Counted from the stretch's first letter, positions 20,518-33,744 are shown. The stretch is DNA of 64,000 nt from Ambrosia x helenae (GCA_030844895.1 CM061233.1:90047563-90111562); one strand, 5' to 3'. Translations and numbers: made by a program. Notes: generated by a model from the letters alone, not told the origin.

Positions 20518-23312
20518 TGTAACATCCTAAATTTTCACCAAGTTTAATCAAAGTGAATAAGTTGATATTTGGATCGCTTTTAATAGGATTTGACATTGGG
20601 TTTAGACAAGTAAAAGTTTATTTAACGGGTTGTTAATGAATCTTGTCACTTTCACTGTGGTTTAAAAGAAATAGAGAGACTCGAACGACAATATTTAAAG
20701 TTGTTTATTTCTTTTAAATTACCTTTGGGAGTATGATGCCGTATATAACAAGTTCAGAGGGACGGTGGATTGTTTTAAAGATTATGTAGACTCGAAACGT
20801 GCTAGGTTGAAAGCTCGAGGACTTGGATGCAACATGAGCTAGTTTACTTCTTATTTAAACTCTTTTGCTCGTCACCCTATGGACTTCATCATCTTTTATT
20901 TTCAAAACCCTACAGCCGCAAATAATAAGAAGATTTTGATCCTCCCCTCCATCTATTCTATGTGAAAATCTACGCAAACACAACAGGTCGTTTTTGGCGA
21001 CTTCGTGATATTGCTAATCTCTCCAAGATGATCTTCAAACCTTGTTCTTATAATATAGTTATCTTTCATGAGGAGAATATAAAAACGTGAAGCCGTGAGA
21101 ATAGTGTTGCGGCCACGATCGGATCAGAGCTTAACCAGCGTGATGACCCGAAGTGTGTGTCGATCTATGGTTCGTCAGTGGAGGTTCAGGATGTCATGAG
21201 AGGTATAATATTAATCGTTCATGTGACGCTAACCAGGTACACCTCTTGTTCTTGCTTCGTGTACGCCTTGGCTCGAATAGGTTCTAGACCCGGGTTTTTG
21301 GCAGAATTATAGCCATTTACGGGAATGGTTTGGGCTACAAGAAAACCGATTCGGTTTTTAACGGGTCAGGAAAAGCGATGGTGATGGTGGACGGTAGTGG
21401 CGCGGTTGGTTGTTAGCGATAACGATAGTGTTTAGTATGGTGATGGTCGGTTGTCGTGAAGCGAGGTACAATCGGTTCATGTTTGTGTATGAGAATCACA
21501 GTTTGGGAATGCATGTAAAACTTGTTTTATAGTTTATAATGTGGGATCGGTTAAGGGGGTATGATGGTGACAATATATAATGATGCGAAGCTTCTAAATG
21601 GTGGTTCTGTTTAAATTGAGTTATGAGGACAATGGAATTCTTGATTTCATTGTAGGTGGAAATATCATGCATGTTGGGGTCTACGTAATTACTTAGGAAT
21701 GAATATGGGGAAGAGGTTAGTAGATGATGATGAAGTAGGCTTTTGGTGAGGAGTATGTGGAAACATGTTGCATGGAAGTTATGGTGCATGACACATGAGA
21801 TGAGGCAGTGGTGATGACATTGTTGTGTGTGTGAAACATTGTATACTTACCATGATCATGAAAATTTAAGGTGCTGATTTCACCTGGTGCCTAGGAAAAG
21901 GTGAATATATGTGAAACTCATGTAAACATGAAACGTACGTGTAGAATGATGAAGCCATACTAGAAGTTGCGCCTTCTCTTGCTCATCTGTAACTCGCGCA
22001 TCCTATTTAGGTGAGTTCTTGTGCCCACTCTTTTAGTTATTATTTTTCTAAATATTTTGGGCTGACGTGCATGTTAAACCAGTTGATTATTTTTTATGAA
22101 GTCACAAAATATTTTTATGAGTTATAAATATTTTGTGTACAAATGAAATTCATGTTAATAAATATATTATTTTGGCATGAAACGTAAGTAGGCGGAATGC
22201 GCCTAATGTGAAGTTATAAATATTTTTACGTACGAACGAAATCCATACTAATTCAAATATATATTTTTTTTCTAGGCTTAAAATGCGAGTAGGTTATTAT
22301 GTTTTTATACCTACATGTTTGAAGGCAGCTAGAATAAAATATATATTCGGATAGTTGTATATGTTTATACGTATATGAAAATGAATGTACCTATATATAG
22401 GTTTAAGTTATATGCGTTTCTATAAATATATAAACTGTGTTCGACGACTACACCTGACCTTATAAACTGGGCTATGACGGAAGTGGGATATGCCTGCTCT
22501 GATATAAGGTATTGGTTTTGTGTCATGGTTGTTACCTAGTTTATGTTATACTTTTTATTATATTTAATAGACTATGTTGAGAACAACCTGATATGTCGAA
22601 CTAGGATATGACAGAAGTGGGATATGCCTACTCTGATCTATGGTCTTGGTTTTGAGTCAGTAATGTTACGTAGTACATATTCTATGTATTCTTATAAACT
22701 GAGCTGTGACAGAGATGGGATATGCCTGCTTTAAATCTCTAGCTTTGGTTTGGCTTACATAGACTGGATTGTACTTTGTGTTGATAAGCGGGATGCGCTT
22801 ATTATATATAATTGGTAAGTGAAGTCTTGAGGTAAATAGGCATATTGTGCCTATCCTAGACTTTAATTTTTGTTTTGCTTGGGGAAAAACAAATTAGCGG
22901 ATTGCGCGTATTGTTAACTCTGAGGTTGAGGTATTTTGTTAATTCTTATTTTGACAAAATACTTGTTTATATAAATTTATAAAACCTGAACTCACTCAGC
23001 GTAGCTGACTTTTGCATACACGTTAGATTGATTTCAGGTTAATAGAGAGATGGATGGATGACTGCTTGGCGATGCAAGAAGCTACCTGGCAATTGAAGGC
23101 ATTTCTAGTGGAAGACAACTTTTGTTTACACATGAAAAATTTTAAATTTGATTTACGATTGAATAAGTATTTGTCATGTGTTTTGTAGAATTTTATTCTA
23201 AATGATTTTCCGCTACGTATACATACTCTTTTAAAAGAAAAAAAATTCCCATGTTTTTGCATATTTAAGAGTTTTAACCCAACTGTTTGACACCGGTTTT
23301 GCGGGTCTTACA
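20518..23312 (+). mobile_element. solo LTR, 2.8 kb, gypsy-type
   Basis: Starts TGTAACATCCTAAA and ends GCGGGTCTTACA, with a perfect 5-bp target duplication TTGCT (20513-20517, 23313-23317). No internal domain, primer site or ORF is present, so this is a solo LTR left by LTR-LTR recombination. The GGGTCTTACA end is shared with the LTR of gypsy C read on its own strand, pointing to a chromovirus. It holds three diverged repeats around GGGATATGCCTGC near 22450-22740. Confidence 0.85.
22440..22760 (+). repeat. diverged tandem repeats in the solo LTR
   Basis: The unit GACAGAAGTGGGATATGCC plus TGCTCTGAT occurs about 22475, 22610 and 22706 (variants), each followed by GGTATTGGTTTTG-like sequence. 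Spacing is irregular, about 95-135 bases. Confidence 0.55.
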
Positions 23313-23317
23313 TTGCT

Positions 23318-23899
23318 GATGTAGAAGATTACAAAGTCCTGAAGAAGCTGATAACAAGTGCTGAAGAGTAAAGATCAGAAGTTCTGAAGATGAACCAGAC
23401 AAACATCTGAAGAACAACTCCTAAAGACAAACTCCTAAAGATTACTCATCAGAAGTTTGTCACTCATCAGTACTTCCTTGGAAGCTTCCCACCACCTTGA
23501 TCTTCAGCAGTTTAGTATTATATTAGTTTAAGTTGCTTTAAGTACAAGTTTCAATACTACAGCCTGTTGTAGTATTATTATAATTGTTTCAATACTTCCA
23601 ATGTACGTATTGTTGGTTTATAAATAGATGGGTTCATCCCCTCTATTTTAGACATCCTTTTGCAATAACACTTCTAATATATTTCGAGAATCATTTAAAG
23701 CATTTACTATTTTATTCATTCATTACTTTGATTCTCATTTACTGCTTTAGTTCATTAACTGAGGGGGAGTAATAACTCCTGTTAAAAGTGAAGTTTTGAT
23801 TTAGAACACTTGTACTTATTCCACTGTGCTAAAAAAATTGATAAATCCAAGAAAGTGTTCTTGATAAGAATCTGTTCAAAAGATTTTACTGATCCAACA
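23318..23899 (+). repeat. 5' LTR of B, right piece
   Basis: Continues the LTR after the solo LTR, from GATGTAGAAGATTAC to GATCCAACA. TATAAATAG lies at 23619-23627. Confidence 0.85.
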
Positions 23900-23900
23900 A

Positions 23901-23914
23901 TTGATATCAAAGCC
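23901..23914 (+). other. primer binding site of B, decayed
   Basis: TTGATATCAAAGCC corresponds to TTGGTATCAGAGCC with two G-to-A changes, the pattern expected from deamination of methylated cytosine on the other strand. Confidence 0.7.
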
Positions 23915-24055
23915 TCTGGTTCATCTGATCAAATATCAATCTAACAAATTGAGAATCAGACACAGGTTATTATTGATATTCAATAAAGGATAACAGTTCA
24001 CTTTTCTTAACTTCCATCACTTTAAGAAATCATTGATCAATCAAATTGCTTAAAA

Positions 24056-26629
24056 ATGGATCCTCATAATACTAGATATGCCAATAAGCCTCCTATGCTA
24101 GTCAGAAATGAATACAATATTTGGCAAAGGAGGATGGCACTTACTTTATCTCAACAAAATACTGGATGTTGGAAATCTGTAATGTATGGACCCCATAAAA
24201 CAGTAATAACTGATCTAGAGACTAAAGTAGAAAGTACAAAAGAACCAAAAGACTACACTGAAGAAGATTTTCTAAAACTTGAGCTGGATGCTAAGGCATT
24301 TTCTATGTTGGCAATGGCTCTCCCAAATGAAATATGTTTTGGGCTTTTACACCGTGAAAGTGCCAAAGAGCTATGGGATTTCCTAAAAGAACAGTTTGGA
24401 GGAACTGATGAGGTGATTGCCAACACCAGAGAAATCCTTGCTTAACAATATGAAACTTTTACTCATGTTAATGGAGAAACTTTGACACAACAATTTGAAA
24501 GATTTTCTTCTTTAATATCTGAGTTAAAATTAAATGGTCAGACCTACACAAACACATGTATATTTCATAGATTTTTAAGGCCTTTACCAGAAAAATGGGA
24601 AACTTACTCTATAGTTCTCAGATTTGGACCAGATTTTGACTCTCTCTCACTCACAAATTTATATGGGAGATTACTCACTTTTGAAAGAGAAATCAATCAA
24701 AAGAAAAAGTTACAAAATTCTGGTAAAACTGCTGATGACTATATTCCAGGTAGTACATCACTTTTGGGACAAGACTCACCAACTAGTTCAAATAATTTTA
24801 GATCTTTTGATCACATTGACATAACTTCTGGGATCTCATCAGAAAAGGTCATATCCAGGTTATGATAATGAAGAAACCAGTCAAACTACTGATAATGTGT
24901 GTTTTATAATGGATGATTTAAAAAATTTCAGTAGTGATGACTTAGAAGAAATAGACATACTGCACCAACTGGACATGCTAAGTATAAAAATTAATAAATT
25001 TTATAAAAGGGCAGGAAGAAAATTTTCAGGACTGAACAACTCAACAAAAGTTGGTTTTGACAAATCAAAACTGAGATGTCACAAGTGTCAGAAGTTGGGA
25101 CACTTTGCTAGAGAGTGTAGAAGCTCTAGCTATAACCAACCCCAGTCTAGAAACCAAGCTAACCCCAGTTATAATAGGAATACAGGAACACAAGGAAGTG
25201 CTCATTTTGTATAGGAACAAGCTCCTCAAATCCAATATGTGCCTCAAATACAATATGTTCAGATGCCTACTCAACAACAGGGTCAACAACAGATGCTTTC
25301 CATTCCTGCTGCTCAACCTCCACAAACTCAACAACCCTCTCAACAAAGTTTATTTACTTCAGGGTATGTTGACTGGAGCAGTTTTCCTTATGACACCACA
25401 AAACGCAGTCCTGATGCAGACAACAAATTGTTTGACATCAATTGGGGAAAACCTGATAATGGTAGAAAGAATTTTGCCTTGATGGCCTTTGAGGGATGCT
25501 CCTCTAACTCTGCCTTATACCAGGTATCACAAGAATCTCTTTTGAAGCTTTGCTCAAAATCATGCAAAGAATCTTTTGCTTTAATAAGAGAAACAAATGT
25601 GCACCTACAAGGCAAAGCCAATGACTCAGAGAAAAAATTTACTCAAATGATATGTGATTTAGAAAGAAAACTTGCTTCAAAGACAAAAGAAATTTCTAAA
25701 TTATCAAATAATGCTAATAAAACCCAAGCACAAATAAAAGCATGATAGAAAACCTAGAAAATGTCAAAAAAGAGCTTGCTGACACCAAGGTTGACTGTGA
25801 AAATTGAGTTGAGTCATGTAGGGGTTACCAAATGCTGCTTAACAAATAGACTGCATCAAATGTTAAGTTTGGCATTGGGTACAACCACACAAAATCACCA
25901 ACTGATTTTACTCCTAAAACTGCTGATGATAGGAGTAAAATAGTTCAAACTTCTGATATGAAAGTCTGCACATCTTTTCATCAGAACTTTCTTAAAAATG
26001 AAAAAGAAAGTCCTGCAGAAGTGAATGCAACTGACATTAAGCCATCAGTAGTTTCATCTACATCAGGAGTTGAGACCTTGAAAACTGCTGATGACCTAAT
26101 TCAAAATCCTGATATTGTCAGTACTTTGCCTTCCAAAATTCCTGAAAATTTGAAGGGAAAGGCAAAACCATGTGAAATATGTTGTCTGTTTAACCACATA
26201 ATAGAATTTTGTAGATACAGAAAAGGAAATCAATACAATAAGAAGATCTTACAACTGGTTGTGAGAAAACAAATCAAACAAGATTTTGAAAATACTTTCT
26301 ATCCAAACAAACAACAACCATGTAACACCTTTTCTCAGAAAAAGACTAAATCTCAACCAAAGCCTTTTTCTCAAAATTCTTCAATAGTTAGACCCAAAGC
26401 ATCAGCAGTTTGTGAAACTGTTGAGGTTAAAAATCTTATGAACATTGTCAAACTACTGATGACCAAAGTTGATGGCGAGCCTCTAAAAGACTCCACCATT
26501 GAGATTAAAAGCAAGTCCATGGCTAACATGACATTGATTTCTAAAAATGGTCCACTACAAACTGCTACTCTTCCTGTTCTCAAGAGTAAACCCAAAGCCA
26601 AAATGGCTTGGGTTCCCAAAACTAAGTAA
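24056..26629 (+). pseudogene. gag of element B, broken
   Basis: UBN2-type copia gag (24056-24445 then in frame past a TAA at 24445, 24482-24865), zinc knuckle CHKCQKLGHFARECR at about 25077-25121, a Gln-rich linker (25239-25346), a Lys/Glu-rich probable coiled-coil section (25570-25745), a second short Cys/His region CEICCLFNHIIEFCRY (~26170), and a C-terminal end KAKMAWVPKTK just before TAA. The MAWVP ending is shared with element F. About five stops or frameshifts interrupt it. Gag would form the particle and bind the RNA. Confidence 0.8.
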
Positions 26630-26636
26630 TCTACTT

Positions 26637-27284
26637 TCTGTGCAGAGGGTCTCCAGAGGTCTAAACAGCATTTGGTATGTAGATAGTGAAGGCTCAATGC
26701 GCATGACAAGATGCAGGTACCTGATCAACAATTTTATAAGCCAAAGAGAAGGATCTGTGTCCTTTGGGAACAATTCCAAGGGATATGTGCTAGGATATTG
26801 CAATGTATCCTCTAGTAAAATGCAGTTTGATAAGGTAAATCTGGTTGAAAACTTGGAGTACAACTTGCTGAGTGTCTCTCAAATGTGTGACAAGGGTTAT
26901 TCTTCCTTTTTCACCAAAACAACATGCAAGATCATATCAGCAGAAGGCCAGAAGTTGATAGAGAAGATCATAGAAGAACACACCTTTTTAATTTCCAAAA
27001 GATGTGGCAATGTCTATGCAGTGGACATTGAAAAGGATAAGGTACTAAACAACACTGCCTGTTTCTTCTCAAAGGCATCAACTTTAGAAACAGACCTTTG
27101 GCATAGGAGAGTTGGCCATGTGAACTTTAAAACCATAAATAAAGTCACTAAAATGGGCTTGGCGACAGGTCTACCCTTGAAGGAATATCAGTGTAAAGAA
27201 CACTGTGTTTCTTGTCTTAAGGGAAAGCAGTATAAGTCCACATATAAGTCTATTGAAGAATACAAAACACCTGCATGTCTTTAA
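26637..27284 (+). pseudogene. pol of B: protease remnant and pre-integrase
   Basis: The protease active-site region reads WYVDSEGSMRMT, where copia proteases usually have WYxDSGCS..MT, so the region is altered. It is followed by LEYNLLSVSQMCDKGY and the GAG-pre-integrase/HHCC zinc finger (LWHRRVGHVNF, CKEHCVSCLKGKQ, about 27100-27230). It ends at a TAA, 27282-27284. Confidence 0.85.
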
Positions 27285-27285
27285 C

Positions 27286-28370
27286 TACTCCATATGGACT
27301 TATTTGGGCCAGTCAAAATCATGAGCCTTTGATAGAAGAGATACTGGTTGGTCATCATTGATGACTATTCAAGATTTACATGGGTCTTCTTCTTATTTTT
27401 CAAGGATGAGGTAGTTGATATTATTAAATTCTTCATTCTAAAAATAGAGAAACAATATTCTGTCTCTGTCAAAGTCATAAGAAGTGACAATGGGATAGAG
27501 TTCATGAACAAAAATCTGGATGAATTCTATCTGTCTAAAGGGATTGTTAGACAGTTCAGCATTCCCAGAACTCCTGAACAAAATGGTGAGGTAGAAAGGA
27601 AGAATAGAACATTGATTGAAGCAGTAAGAACACTGTTAGCTAATTTAGGCCTACCTCTTTATTTTTGGGCTGAAGCAGTCAACACAGCCTGCTATGTTCC
27701 ATATAGAGTCCTTGTAAACAAAAGAGATTCCAAGACTGCTTATGAAATTCTTCATAGCATCAAGCCTTTAATCTCCTTTTTCAGGGCTTTTGGATGTCAA
27801 TGCTTTATTCTGAATATTAAAAACTCTATTTCAAAGTTTGCTGCAAAAGTTGATTCAGGTTACTTTCTTGGTTACTCTTCCACAAGAAAAGCCTACAAGG
27901 TTTTCAATTCTAGAACCAAGATAGTGGAAGAGACACTGAATGTCAAGTTCAATGAGTCAAAACACATTCTCATTCCAACACCTCCATCATGGACTCCAAA
28001 TACAGTCAAATCAACTCATAAACCAATAGAAGTTTCACAAACTTCTGATTCAATTAACCAAACAATTGCTGATACACCCCAATCTTCAAATTCCGTTCCC
28101 AAAACTGCTGAAGCTGTACAAACAGCTGAATCAGACATCATTAACCTCAGTAGTTTGTTTGAAGAAGTTCAAGAGCCTACTCCAATGGGCTTACAATTGA
28201 GAAAACATAGAGATCATCCATTGGAACAAATCATGGGTGACATTGCTGCAAGGGTAGTTGCAAGAAACCATCTCTCAAACTTTTGCTTCTTCTTTGCATT
28301 CATTTCACAGATGGAACCAAAGAAGTACCAGGAAGCCCTCAAAGATAACAATTGGGTTGAAGCTATGTAG
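27286..28370 (+). pseudogene. pol of B: integrase
   Basis: Copia integrase core with all three acidic residues visible: the Asp of HMDLFGPV, the Asp of SDNGIEF and the Glu of NGEVERKNR. Two stops follow HMDLFGPVKIMSL before the long frame (27348-28370). The C-terminal part includes FRAFGCQCF and the Ser/Thr-rich linker towards RT. It would insert the element cDNA into nuclear DNA. Confidence 0.88.
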
Positions 28371-29206
28371 GATGAGTTGCTGAAATTCAAGAAGCAACAG
28401 GTCTGGGAAATTTGTCCCTTACCTCCTAACAAGCTACCAATTGTCACAAGATGGGTTTTCAGAAACAAACAAGTTGAGTCTGGTTTAATCATCAAGAACA
28501 AGGCAAGAATGGTGGTCCAAGGTTTCTCACAAGAAGAAGGAATTGATTATGATGAAACTTTTGCTCCAGTTGCAAGGTTTGAAGCCATCAGGTTATTTTT
28601 GGCTTATGCTATTTCCAACAAAATTAATTTTTTTTCAAATGGATGTAAAAAGTGCATTTTTATATGGCAAAATAAAAGAGGAAGTGTATGTTTGTTAGCC
28701 ACCTATGTTTGAGGATCCTGCTCATCCCAATTGGGTGTACAAACTTGATAAGTCTCTATATGGGCTAAAACAAGCTCCCAGAGCTTGGTATTATACACTC
28801 TCAACATTTTTACTCAAAAATCATTTCACAAGAGGTTCCATTCATAAAACTCTTTTCATTAAGCATGTTGGAAATCACATCCTCCTTGTTCAAATTATGT
28901 TGATGATATCATTTTTGGTTCAATCAATCTAAATTTGAGATGAGTACCATGGGAGAACTGCAGTACTTTTTGGGACTGCAGATCAAACAACAAGCAAATG
29001 GAACTTTTATACATCAATCTAAATATGTTAAAGAATTATTGAATGCATTTTCTTTACAAGACTGTAAATCATGTTTCACCCCCATGAGTCCAACCACACA
29101 AGTTGAACCAGATGATCATGGAAAACAGGTTGATCAAACCACCTATAGATGTATGATAGGTTCCCTTCTATACCTAACTTCTTGTAGACCAGATATTATG
29201 TTTTAA
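28371..29206 (+). pseudogene. pol of B: reverse transcriptase
   Basis: Ty1-copia RT signatures: TRWVFRNKQ, KARMVVQGFSQEEGIDYDET, FAPVARFEAIR, KLDKSLYGLKQAPRAWY, and the catalytic YVDDIIFGS, which is intact at 28896-28922 but in a different frame from its neighbours. A short deletion follows directly before MGELQYFLGLQIKQ. At least three frameshifts. Confidence 0.9.
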
Positions 29207-29812
29207 ACATGTGTTTGTGCTACATATCAATCAGCTCCTAGGGAATCACACCTTATGGCAGTCAAAAGAATTTTCAGATATCTAAAAGGAACTCCTAATC
29301 TAGGAATTTGGTATCCTGCTATTAGCAGTACCAGATTGATAGCCTTTTCAGATAGTGACTATGCAAGGTGTAAAATGTTAAGAAAATCAACATGTGGTGG
29401 ATGTCAATTCATTGGAAACTGTCTGGTGTCATGGCAATCAAAGAAGCAAACATCTGTGGCAACATCAACTGCTAAAGCAGAGTATATTGCAGCTGCAAGC
29501 TGTACTTCACAGATACAATGGCTTCAAAATCAATTACTTGATTATGGAATCAAAGAGACCAAGACACCATTGCTCCTAGACAGTACCTCATCCATTAGCA
29601 TAATTCAAAATCTTGTTCAGTTTTCAAAGACTAAACACATTGAAATCAGGTATCATTTTAACAGGGATTGCTATGAAAAAGGCAAAATTGAGGTCAAATA
29701 TGTGTCAACAGCAAACCAAATTGCTGACATTTTCACAAAACCTTTTGTCACAACAACTTTTCAGAGGTTAGTATCCATGCTTGGGATTCTAAATTTGGAG
29801 CAATTTTTGTAA
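29207..29812 (+). pseudogene. pol of B: RNase H
   Basis: Long clean frame from 29255: LMAVKRIFRYLKGTPNLGIW, the DSDYARCKMLRKS and GGCQFIG stretches, VSWQSKKQTSVATSTAKAEY, ADIFTKPF, ending LEQFL and TAA at 29810-29812. The canonical copia RNase H wording is preserved, with ordinary substitutions. It would degrade the RNA strand during reverse transcription. Confidence 0.9.
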
Positions 29813-30237
29813 GTGTTTTCATTCTTCTGCACATATTTCATTTTTACTTATTTTTGTTACTCATTTGTCACAAAACCTCTGATGATTATAATGAGAGAAA
29901 GTACTGATGTACAAAACATTTGTATGGCAAAATTTCTGAAAAGAGAAACTGCCGATGATAATAAAATCATCTGAAGTTAATTTTGGGTATTTTTAAAAAC
30001 AAAACTCATCAGTTGTTCAAAACTGCTGAAGAGTAAAATAGGAAACTACTGATGAACAATTGTTCATCAGATGTTTTAGACAAAAAGGGCAAATCAGTCT
30101 TTTCCGATTTTCAGAAGTTTAACCTAGGGCGGTTATTAAACTTCCAAAAACCCCTATTTTCATTATTATTGTATCAAAAACAAAAATTCCTTCTCTCAAA
30201 CCCTCTTTGAAACCTGCAACTGTTTTATCAAACAAAC
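29813..30237. other. spacer between pol and extra ORF of B
   Basis: About 425 bases without an open frame, rich in CTGATGA and CTGAAGA words also found in the LTRs. It separates the two coding regions and the extra ORF has its own ATG, so read-through expression is not required. Confidence 0.5.
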
Positions 30238-33200
30238 ATGGCTCTAGTTCTTAAACAGCGACATAATCAAAGAGGCTACTTCAAAAAGGATGCAGCCTGG
30301 TCCCAATACGACAAAATCATTGATTTGGTCAAAAAATCATAATATTACATGGCGTTCACAATTGACCCACCAATCCACACTGAAACTCTCAATAAGTTCT
30401 GGGCAAACGCTGAGCTTGTTATCGTGAATGGTAAGGTCACTTCCCTAAAGAGGATGATCAAATGGAAAGTTATGGCAATCACACCGGCTACCCTGAGAAT
30501 CAGACTAGGTCTGAATGATGCTGAAGCGCCTGATCAAATTCCCAGTGGAACCATTCAATCAACCATAACTGAGTGTGGTTACCAAGGTACTTTATCACAT
30601 GCTACTATCTATAATAAATATTTTGATCCAAAATATAAAATTTTGTTTCATTACATTATCATGTATTTGAGTCAAAAAACTTGATCGTCTGATCAAATGC
30701 CCTCAACTTTACCACCTATTTTTCATTCCATTGCGAATGAAACGACTTACAGGGCATCATCATACTTTTTCATTGAGTTGGTGTTGCATAAACAAAAATG
30801 ATAAAAATAAATTTTTGTTGTATCCAAGGTTCATTATGCAGTGCATTATTAAAGAACTTGGAGAAGAAGGTGCTTGTGGGTAAAACAACTATTTTAAACC
30901 CTTTAACCTCACAAGCATACTCTAGGCATAACAAACCGGCACTCATGCCAGAAGATGACCAAGGGGAACAAGCCACAGTCCCCTAGGAACCAACATCTTC
31001 CAAACCCACACCCAAAAAGCCTAAAAACCAAAAAAAGAAAAATCCAAACCCACCAACCGAAAAAGAAAAGCAATTCAGGAAGATGAGATACCTAAAACTG
31101 TTGATGTGCAATCTGCACTTTTAAAAGATGTGACTGAAACTTCCTCTCAGTCTCATCCATCTCAAAAACTCCCAAGAGCACCCATATTAATTCAGCTTTT
31201 TAGAAAGAAACTTAAAAAGACCATAACTACTGACCCTTCTTTTGAAACTACTGAAACAAACCCAACTGCTGACCCCAAAACTACTGAACAAGAACCATCA
31301 CACACAGCAGTTGAGATAGCTAGTATTCTCTCTGGGCTGAAAGAAAACATTCCATCAGAAAATGTCAATCCCCAATCACCACATAAAATTGTGGATCAAA
31401 ACACAGATATGGACATTGATGAGAATGTTATCAGCTCTAACCCAAGAGATGAGGATGAACCAAGGATTCTAAGCCCAAACTTAGAGTCTTTAGGTACATT
31501 TGAGGCCGCTACTACTCTTTTACCACCATGTGGAGGACTGGAGGATAGTAGTAACATTGATAAGACCTCACATGTGGTAACTGCTGATGAAGGCGTTATG
31601 CATGAGGTAGAAAAACCCGAGTACCAAGAAAATGGGGTCCATGAGATAATTAGGTTGGGCCTAACTCATGATACAACTGATGACTTCATCATTGATGATA
31701 TTGTCAGGGATTCAGATGATTCCATTAATTTGGATGATGATTCAAAGTTCAAGGAATTGACGGCTAGTTCTGAAGGTCCTGACTCTAATGTATCCAAACT
31801 CAATGAGTTTGTCACATATGAGCAGGTTAAAGACCACTTAAACCCACATTCCCCAAAAGTGGAATCCCAAGTTCATACTGAGGATCACCCAAAAACACAC
31901 CCTTTACAACAAAAACAACCTAACCAACCATCTTCGTCTGGTGCCACAAGCATAGAAATTAACCATCTTTGCAGCCCAGCAGGAACTTTATACCAAATGG
32001 TTCATCAACTCCTTTCTGCTCAACTCCAAGCATTCATAACAACCATGGAACTTAAAAACAAAACCCAGTTGGAGATGATAAACAATGCGATTGACCATAA
32101 ACTAGGAGAGGTGTCTAGAACTTTTGAAGACAATAGAAGACAGCTCGAACATCTATCTAGTGTTGCCCCTCCTGCACCCTGGTTTCCTGAGGTTGATAAA
32201 GCCAAAAAAGGGGGAGAAAGAGAAGGTACCTGAGAAGATTGAACTTGAAAAATCCAAGAAAGCTCGTGAAGCCTAGAAAACAAAAAAAGCAAACAAAAGG
32301 TCTCAACAAGAGAAACAAGCAAGGGCCTTACCAGAAAGACATATGCTTCAATAAGCTCAAGAAAAAATGCTCATATAACAAGCAGAAAAAGAAAAATCTT
32401 CCAAAGGCACAGAAACAACTGCTGATGAGGTCAAACAAAGTGCTGAAGACAATCCTTTGGCAGTTTCTGAAGAGAAACACCCATTAGAAGTTGCAACTCA
32501 ACCTACACCACAAATATCTGCACCAACCATATCTCCAAAATCACAATCACAACCTAACCCTTCATCTGTTTTAAACCCTGATCCTATTGCCTTCAGTTCA
32601 TAGGAGTTAGAGAAAGACTTAAGGAAGAAGAAACAGGCTAAGGAAAATGAGTTATGGGAAAAGGTAGATGAAATGGAAGATGTGAGCTATGAAGACAAGC
32701 TCAAGATCTAGGCAGAATAAGTTAACGAGCTGGAGAGAACTAAAGAAGAACAGCTACTTGTTGCTGAGAATGACAAAAGACAACAACTCATGACCTTCAT
32801 TGTCAAGAACAGCAAATCAAAGAAACAGTTTCTCAAGGGCCTCTCAACGGATGAATTAGAAACAAGAGGAAGACTCCTCTCAGAAAGGCAAAATGCTGAC
32901 AAAGAGAGAAAGTTGAAGAGAGCTCAAGTTATAGCAGAATTGGCAGCCAACAATTATGGCACAAGGCTTAACTTTTAAAATGGAAAGAAACTACCTTGTT
33001 TGAAACATACAAGGAGTTTAAAGCCTTGAAGCAGACTCACCCAAAAAGATTCAAACCATCAGAAGTTTCACGAACTTTTGATCTTGCAAAAAGAAAGCCT
33101 GCTGCCAAAACAAAGAAGAAGTCAGAGGAGCAAATAAAGACAGACTTCAAAATGGTTTTGATTAAAGGTAACACCATTTTTTAAGATGACTTTATGATTG

Positions 33201-33716
33201 AAGAAAAGCCTCTGATAACACAAGATAGGGATCCAACAACATTTGCATATCAACTGAAGCAGACCATAGCAGATCAAAAGCAGACCAAGGTAATTACTAA
33301 ACATCACATTCCCATTTCTAGTAATATACCGGGTACTACACTAGTTGAACAAAGAAGGAGATCCAATCTGATCACAACTGAAGTAGAAAAACTACCAACG
33401 TCAGACCTATCTTCAAACCTACATATAGTACCATACAATGGCAACTTTTTCAACTCCAAATCACCAATTGTCAAATGGTACTTCACCCATAAGTCCAATT
33501 CCATTGTTCTGGAGAGAAAAGATTTCACATCAAAAGTGCTACATTATAAAATTGAATTTAAGAAACTGTCAGATGAAGATCTTCAAGCCATTCAGAACAT
33601 TATACTAGACCAATGACTACTTCTAGAAGCACAAGTAAGAGAACTCAAATACTCAATGATCAAGGAAATTTTGAGACTTCTAATTAACTGCAAGAAAAGA
33701 GGATCTCATAAATAAA
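30238..33716 (+). pseudogene. extra 3' ORF of element B, function unknown
   Basis: Starts at an ATG (MALVLKQRHNQRGYFKKDAA) and, allowing for interruptions, runs to about 33716, some 40 bases before the 3' LTR; a full version would be roughly 1,100 residues. Parts: ordered N-terminal domain (30349-30684; FWANAELVIVNGK, TPATLRIRLGLNDA, ECGYQGTLSHATIY, YKILFHYIIMYLS), a long acidic Pro/Ser/Thr-rich middle (31106-32233), a Lys/Glu-rich probable coiled coil (32239-32978), and a C-terminal portion (32996-33616). An in-frame TAA at about codon 35 stands where element A has CAA. The same ORF, with the same domain order, is kept in A. I do not recognise the N-terminal fold. Confidence 0.7.
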
Positions 33717-33744
33717 GATAGACAAAGGTTTTGGCTTCATCAAT

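Noticed and set aside
30238..33716. Calling the extra ORF an envelope gene
   Set aside because: Position fits, but no signal peptide, hydrophobic anchor or cleavage site is visible; composition is acidic and coiled-coil.
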